From the NCBI GenBank assembly GCA_002412885.1, contig DHVX01000061.1, forward strand, positions 62,001 to 126,000: a stretch of 64,000 nucleotides of DNA, in the 5' to 3' direction. This document shows positions 59,460 to 64,000 of the stretch, piece after piece. The stretch comes from Bacteroidales bacterium UBA5197 (GTDB lineage Bacteria > Bacteroidota > Bacteroidia > Bacteroidales > Lentimicrobiaceae). The first letter of the stretch is position 1; each line of letters starts with the position of its first letter. The notes beneath the pieces were generated by a model. It was not told the DNA's origin, ran no database searches, and saw only the letters and a list, made by a program, of their open reading frames with translations. The position numbers and the translations under genes are program-made.

Positions 59460-61937
59460 CTACTCTTTAAAATATGCTCTTTTTACCCTTGCTGAAATAC
59501 CGGTAAGTATTTCGTAGGGAATGGTATCCATTTCCTCAGCCAGTCTGTTGATCGGCAATTCGCGGCCAAACACCAGAACATCATCGCCTTCTTTGGCGTC
59601 AATTCCAGTGATGTCGAGCATCGTCATATCCATACACACATTACCGGCAACAGGAACAATATTTCCGTTTACCAGAAAGTGCCCGGTTCCATTGCCCAGC
59701 CGCCGGTTGAGGCCATCGGCATAACCAATTGGAATGGTTGCAATTACACTATCACGTTGTGCCTTCCATGAACGGTTATATCCAACCGATTCGTTTTTGC
59801 TGACATGCGTTATCTGTGAAATACTTGTTTTCAGGCTGGTGACTGTTTCCAGCTGAGATTGCTCTTTTTGATCTGATGAAATTCCATACAGAGAAATTCC
59901 AAGCCTGACCATTTCAAACTGCGCTTCAGGGAAACGGAGAATTCCTGCTGAATTGAGGATATGTCTCATAAAATCATAACCCAGTGATTCCTTGAGTTTT
60001 TCAGCAATGCTTGCAAAGCCTGAAATCTGCTGTGAAGTATAATCATCAAAAGTTTCGTTGTCGCTACCAACCAGATGAGAAAACACCGACTCAACCCTGA
60101 TTTCAGGATGACTGAGCAGAATTTTAGCGAGTTCAGGAAGCATATCAGCGGCAAAACCCAGGCGATGCATTCCGGTATCAAATTTCAGGTGAATTTTTAC
60201 TGGTTCTGCACCAACCCTGAACCTTTTTATTGCCGTGATCAGCATCTGAAGCGTTCGGAAGTTGTAAATTTCAGGCTCCAGATCATGCACCAGAATGGCT
60301 CCCATTCCGCTCTCTTCGGGATTCATCACCATGATGGGCAGACTGATTCCTGCTTTACGTAACTCCACGCCTTCATCGGCATAAGCCACAGCAAGGTAAT
60401 CGGCCCGGTGAAACTGAAGGGTATTTGCAATTTCGTAACTTCCACTGCCGTAGGAAAATGCCTTTACCATCGCCATTAAACGGGTGCCCGGTTTGAGTCG
60501 GGATCGATAAAAATTCAGATTATGAACCAATGCATCCAGATTCACCTCAAGAATGGTTTCATGCGATTTCTGCATCAGCAGACTAGTGATCCTTTCAAAG
60601 CCAAAATCGCGGGCTCCTTTTATTAAAATGCTTTCGTTGCTGAAGTCAGCACTTTTAAACTGTCTGAGAAAGCTTTCTGTATCTTTGAAAAAGACTGCTT
60701 TTGCCTGAAACAGATCACCATAACCTGCAATCGTTTCTCCGATTCCAATCATGCGGTGAATATTTTTCGCATTCACCATGCCGGCAATTTTGCGGTAAAG
60801 CAGTGGCTCGTTTAACTCACCTTGGCGCATATCGCTAAGGATCAGACATTTTGCATCATGCTGATTCTGCTGCATCATAAAATCAAGCGCAATCTGCAAG
60901 GAGTCAGGGTCAAAACTATAAGCATCGTTGATTACTGAGCAGCCGTTGATTCCGGCATTCATCTGAAGCCGCATTTCAACCGGGTGAAGCTGTTGCATAC
61001 GCTCGCTGGTAACCACCGGGCCATAGCCAAGCAGCAACATCACACACCAGCAGTGAATTGAGTTTTCGACAGATGCAGCATCGGTAAATGGAATCTCAAT
61101 CGAGATGCTACGGCCTTCAAAGATGGCATCAATCTGCGTTCCGCTGCCTGAAGTTTTTACCTCTGAAATCCTTAACTTATTCCCTTCGCGATAACCCCAG
61201 TCAAATAGTTTTGTCCGATGATTGTCGATTCCGGAAAGCAGAGTGTCAACCAGATTATCATCGCTGCAATAAATCAGGGTTTCAGCTTCCTGAAACAATA
61301 GTAATTTTTCTTCCAGCTTCTGCTGATGCGAAGCAAAAAACTGATCGTGGGCATGGCCTATATTGGTCAATATGCCGATATCGGGTTTAATGACGCGGGC
61401 AAGCTTGCCCATTTCGCCTGGCTGGGAAATGCCTGCTTCGAAGATGGCCAGGTTGTGAATGTTTCTGATCTGCCATACCGACAATGGAACCCCAATTTGC
61501 GAGTTATAACTCCGGGGACTTCTTACAATCGTCTTCTCGGGAGAAAGCAATTGCCACAACCATTCTTTTACAATCGTTTTTCCATTGCTGCCGGTAATTC
61601 CGATCACCGGCAAATCAAACACCGAGCGGTGGTATGCGGCAATATCCTGAAGTGCTTTCAATGTATCATCAACAAGAATAAAACCCGCACCCTCAAATTT
61701 TTGCGCAGGCAACGATGAAACCAGAAAGTACCTGACTCCCCGTTTATACAGATCGGCGATAAACCGATGTCCGTTGTTTCGCGGACTTACCAAAGCAAAA
61801 AATGCCGTTTGCTGAGGTGTTGAAAGTTTGCGGCTGTCGGTAAGTATCTCTTCAATACGGTCATCGGTAAAGCTTCCTGACAGGCTTCCGCCCGTCAATG
61901 CAGCAATTTCGCTGAAGAGATAACCTTTATCAGGCAT
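59460..61937 (-). CDS. Bifunctional MurF ligase / alanine racemase
   Basis: 825 residues joining two enzymes, an arrangement known in Bacteroidota. Residues 1-450 are MurF-like: VIGITGSNGKTIVKEWL near 112 is the P-loop, and SYNSQIGVPLS and IFEAGISQPGEM follow. Residues 455-825 are alanine racemase: AMVKAFSYGSG near 487 holds the PLP lysine, and GYNRSWKAQRDSVIATIPIG near 720 holds the second catalytic tyrosine. The racemase makes D-alanine, and MurF adds D-Ala-D-Ala to UDP-MurNAc-tripeptide. Known fusions of this type can have weak ligase activity; the P-loop here looks intact. It is 10 nt after pdxA, which makes a precursor of its PLP cofactor. Confidence 0.94.
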   Translation of the reverse strand: MPDKGYLFSEIAALTGGSLSGSFTDDRIEEILTDSRKLSTPQQTAFFALVSPRNNGHRFIADLYKRGVRYFLVSSLPAQKFEGAGFILVDDTLKALQDIAAYHRSVFDLPVIGITGSNGKTIVKEWLWQLLSPEKTIVRSPRSYNSQIGVPLSVWQIRNIHNLAIFEAGISQPGEMGKLARVIKPDIGILTNIGHAHDQFFASHQQKLEEKLLLFQEAETLIYCSDDNLVDTLLSGIDNHRTKLFDWGYREGNKLRISEVKTSGSGTQIDAIFEGRSISIEIPFTDAASVENSIHCWCVMLLLGYGPVVTSERMQQLHPVEMRLQMNAGINGCSVINDAYSFDPDSLQIALDFMMQQNQHDAKCLILSDMRQGELNEPLLYRKIAGMVNAKNIHRMIGIGETIAGYGDLFQAKAVFFKDTESFLRQFKSADFSNESILIKGARDFGFERITSLLMQKSHETILEVNLDALVHNLNFYRSRLKPGTRLMAMVKAFSYGSGSYEIANTLQFHRADYLAVAYADEGVELRKAGISLPIMVMNPEESGMGAILVHDLEPEIYNFRTLQMLITAIKRFRVGAEPVKIHLKFDTGMHRLGFAADMLPELAKILLSHPEIRVESVFSHLVGSDNETFDDYTSQQISGFASIAEKLKESLGYDFMRHILNSAGILRFPEAQFEMVRLGISLYGISSDQKEQSQLETVTSLKTSISQITHVSKNESVGYNRSWKAQRDSVIATIPIGYADGLNRRLGNGTGHFLVNGNIVPVAGNVCMDMTMLDITGIDAKEGDDVLVFGRELPINRLAEEMDTIPYEILTGISARVKRAYFKE

Positions 61938-61947
61938 TACAAAAAGT

Positions 61948-63009
61948 TTAGCGTTCGGTTTCCTGTTTGCTCATTTCCAGCGGATTGATGCTCATTTCAG
62001 CATATTGACGCCTGTTGTAGAAAATATCTGTTGCCAGGTATAAAGCAGCCCTGAATGACTCGAAGGAAGCTTCATCTTTTCCGGCAATATCATATGCTGT
62101 GCCGTGTGCCGGAGATGTGCGTACAATGGGCAATCCTGCAGTAAAATTCACGCCTGAATCGAAAGCCAGTGTTTTAAACGGAAGCATGCCCTGATCATGA
62201 TACATGGCAAGGATGCCGTCGAATTTCGTAAAATCAGAAGAACCAAAGAATCCATCGGCAGGATATGGCCCGAAAACCATCATTCCTGAATTGAAGGCTT
62301 TGTCGATGGCCGGTTTGATAATTCTGGCTTCTTCTTCGCCAAGCAATCCATTGTCACTTGCGTGAGGATTCAGTCCAAGCAGTGCAATTCGTGGTTTTCT
62401 GATTCCAAAATCCTGAATCAGCGATTGGTGCAAAATCTGAATTTTGTGAAGCAGAAGTTCTTCAGTAAGCTGATTAAATACTTCGCGCAAAGGAATGTGT
62501 CCGGTTACCACTCCGATTCTTATGTTGTTGCTGACCATCAGCATAAGGTAATCCTCAGCACCAAATTTATTGGCCAGATATTCGGTGTGACCCGGAAAAT
62601 GAAACTCTTTCGATTGAATATTCTGCTTGTTGATGGGCGCGGTAACCAGCACATCAATCAATCCTTTTTTCAGGTCTTCTGTTGCATTTTCGAGTGAAAG
62701 AAGTGCAAGTTCCCCTGCAATCGAGGTGGATTTTCCCAGCTCAATTTTAACTTCCTGATCGTTGATATTTATGATGTTTGCGCGTTTGGGGTTAGCCAGA
62801 TCAGCTTTTTTAATCAGATTAAAAGCAAAATCGCTCACACTCAGCATCTTTCGATGATAGGAAGCAACCTTTGAGGAACCATAGACCACCGGGGTCAACA
62901 GCTCAAAAATTCTGCTATCAGTAAGCGCCTTGATTATAATTTCGTAACTGATGCTATTGATATCGCCATGGGTAATTCCTATTACCGGCTTATTGTCAAT
63001 TTCCGACAT
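61948..63009 (-). CDS. pdxA: 4-hydroxythreonine-4-phosphate dehydrogenase
   Basis: 353 residues. IGITHGDINSISYEII at the start, FPGHTEYLANKFG near residue 140 (metal His), GLNPHASDNGLLGEEE near 210 and MYHDQGMLPFKTLAFD near 268 (metal His) are the PdxA signatures. It oxidises 4-phosphohydroxy-threonine in the deoxyxylulose-5-phosphate-dependent route to pyridoxal phosphate. An exact -7 box lies 30 nt upstream. The following gene encodes a PLP-dependent racemase domain, giving a cofactor-enzyme link. It is divergent from the 63114 gene, with 104 nt between starts. Confidence 0.96.
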   Translation of the reverse strand: MSEIDNKPVIGITHGDINSISYEIIIKALTDSRIFELLTPVVYGSSKVASYHRKMLSVSDFAFNLIKKADLANPKRANIININDQEVKIELGKSTSIAGELALLSLENATEDLKKGLIDVLVTAPINKQNIQSKEFHFPGHTEYLANKFGAEDYLMLMVSNNIRIGVVTGHIPLREVFNQLTEELLLHKIQILHQSLIQDFGIRKPRIALLGLNPHASDNGLLGEEEARIIKPAIDKAFNSGMMVFGPYPADGFFGSSDFTKFDGILAMYHDQGMLPFKTLAFDSGVNFTAGLPIVRTSPAHGTAYDIAGKDEASFESFRAALYLATDIFYNRRQYAEMSINPLEMSKQETER

Positions 63010-63038
63010 TTTAAGATTTGTTTATCATTAATTTAGCG

Positions 63039-63046
63039 CAAAGATA
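63039..63046 (-). promoter_or_regulatory. Bacteroidota -7 box (TATCTTTG, minus strand)
   Basis: Exact TAnnTTTG match on the minus strand, 29 nt before the pdxA ATG; it likely drives pdxA, murF-alr and perhaps the GT genes downstream. Confidence 0.55.
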
Positions 63047-63113
63047 AGATTTTGCTATTTTAGCAGTTGAATAAGTCGCTTTTATTTATGCTTACCTGCT
63101 TATAAATCAGAAA

Positions 63114-63959
63114 ATGATAAACAAAATAGTACTTCAGAGGCTAAAGGAGCGCGAAAAGGAGCTAAATACCCTTTATCAGCTCAACAGTTTATTGTCGAAC
63201 GACAAACTTAAACCGGCCGAACTGTTTCCTGAACTGATGCGGTTTCTTCCGATGGGCTATCAGTTTACAACCATTTGTGAAGTAAAAATCAGCTTCGAAG
63301 GGGAATCCTGGCAAAGTGATGATTTCAGGGAAACACCATGGATGCTGAAATCAGATATTGAAGTTGACAACAATATCTGCGGAGAAATTAAGGTTGCTTA
63401 TACCCAGCTGATTGATGAATCTTCCGGAAGTCAGTTTTTCCCGGAAGAAAAAAAACTACTCAATACCATTACTGCAAGAATCGGGAATTACTACTTTCAG
63501 CAACGCCTGAAAAATACCCTGTTTTTACTCCAGACCGGAAAAGAAAGCAGTAATGGGAATGAAGCAAATGTGCTTAAACCCGATTCAGATCAACACTGGA
63601 AATGGCGGGCACGCATTGCCGAACGCATGAGCGAACTGATGGATTGCCAAAGACTGGGAGTAAAAGCCATTTACCTTATCGGAAGCACCAAAAATGCAAC
63701 TGCCGGACCCGCCAGCGACATCGACCTGCTGATTCATCATCAATGCGACGATCAGCAACTTAAATGCCTTCAGGCCTGGATTAACGGCTGGAGCCTTTGC
63801 CTGGCTGAAGAAAACTTTCAGAGGACCGGCTACCAGACCGATGGCCTGATTGATTTGCATCTGATTACCGACAAGGACATCGAAGAAGCTGGCAGTTTTG
63901 CAGTGATGATCGGCGCAGTAACTGATCCTGCCCGATTGTTGAGAAAAACCGAATCCTGA
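63114..63959 (+). CDS. GAF-like sensor domain fused to a nucleotidyltransferase
   Basis: 281 residues. The start KEREKELNTLYQLNSLL and following sequence (PMGYQFTTICEVKISFEG, NNICGEIKVAYTQL, EEKKLLNTITARIG) resemble the GAF-like input domain found before histidine kinases and diguanylate cyclases. After a linker near residue 150, IYLIGSTKNATAGPASDIDL near 183-202 is a polymerase-beta-type nucleotidyltransferase motif (Gly-Ser, then Asp-x-Asp). LHLITDKDIEEAG near the end may supply the third acid. The protein might transfer a nucleotide in response to a signal. I know no characterised member. Another start-like ATG at 63984 begins a frame cut by the window. Confidence 0.68.
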   Translation: MINKIVLQRLKEREKELNTLYQLNSLLSNDKLKPAELFPELMRFLPMGYQFTTICEVKISFEGESWQSDDFRETPWMLKSDIEVDNNICGEIKVAYTQLIDESSGSQFFPEEKKLLNTITARIGNYYFQQRLKNTLFLLQTGKESSNGNEANVLKPDSDQHWKWRARIAERMSELMDCQRLGVKAIYLIGSTKNATAGPASDIDLLIHHQCDDQQLKCLQAWINGWSLCLAEENFQRTGYQTDGLIDLHLITDKDIEEAGSFAVMIGAVTDPARLLRKTES

Positions 63960-64000
63960 ACTTCACATTCCTATCCCTAAAGCATGACTACCTGCTATTT

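Noticed and set aside
63984..64000. Start of a further gene at the right edge
   Set aside because: Only 17 nt are visible after an ATG, too little to support a call.
1..64000. tRNA or rRNA genes
   Set aside because: I looked for TTCGAATC-type T-arm sequences and long conserved rRNA stretches in the gaps between genes and found none.

Overview
The window looks like a chromosomal segment of a Bacteroidota bacterium, probably of the Bacteroidales/Marinilabiliales type. The evidence is: TAnnTTTG -7 promoter boxes in front of many genes; a fused MurF-alanine racemase; a TonB-dependent receptor with a carboxypeptidase-regulatory N-terminal domain; a PorW/SprE-like lipoprotein, a PorV-like barrel and a type IX-type C-terminal tail; a bacterial GGGP synthase; and the PorW-bactofilin-AtpZ gene order. 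I saw no rRNA, tRNA, CRISPR array, transposase or phage gene.

Layout. 0-3 kb (minus strand): M23 peptidase, dxr and the start of rseP, an envelope and isoprenoid operon cut by the window edge. 3.2-7 kb (plus): PorW-like lipoprotein, bactofilin, AtpZ and a membrane protein, the usual lead-in to the F0F1 ATP synthase genes, but atpB does not follow. 7-10 kb: a pterin synthase with GTP cyclohydrolase I, an HD phosphohydrolase, and NAD synthetase.

10.2-17.3 kb: the most interesting block. It holds an AMP-forming ligase, an SGNH-type membrane protein, an MBOAT acyltransferase, a second SGNH-like lipoprotein, an acyl carrier protein and a glutamine-dependent asparagine synthase-like protein. The four roles ligase, MBOAT, carrier protein and SGNH protein are those of the Gram-positive DltABCD teichoic-acid D-alanylation system, here in a Gram-negative-type genome with an amidotransferase added. 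It is followed by a tandem 128-bp repeat carrying promoter boxes in front of fabD.

18.6-24.7 kb (minus): a TOBE protein, a SLOG-like protein, a GNAT-YoaP fusion, and nucleotide-sugar genes (rfbB, galE, a WbpD-like acetyltransferase and a WbpE-like aminotransferase). 24.8-31.5 kb: an AT-rich BACON/propeller lipoprotein, a DPP-IV-family peptidase, GGGP synthase and adenosylhomocysteinase, then low-complexity repeats. 31.9-33.3 kb: a degenerate Rieske-like lipoprotein and two small proteins. 33.4-42.6 kb: a TonB-dependent receptor, a 1425-residue secreted protein and a PorV-like barrel, probably a secretion or surface module. 42.7-43.5 kb: greA and a HIT protein.

43.6-49.5 kb (minus): a tight operon of GT2, GtrA, an unidentified toroid-like protein, an FrhB-like iron-sulfur protein and a polytopic glycosyltransferase. 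49.9-50.4 kb: a 106-bp tandem repeat array. 50.5-59.4 kb: an aldo-keto reductase and a second set of polytopic glycosyltransferases, with a methyltransferase-GT2 fusion and a 37-codon membrane ORF. 59.5-63 kb (minus): the pdxA and murF-alr operon. 63.1-64 kb: a sensor-like domain joined to a nucleotidyltransferase. Many of the genes build, modify or export envelope components (peptidoglycan, lipids, glycans, secreted proteins).
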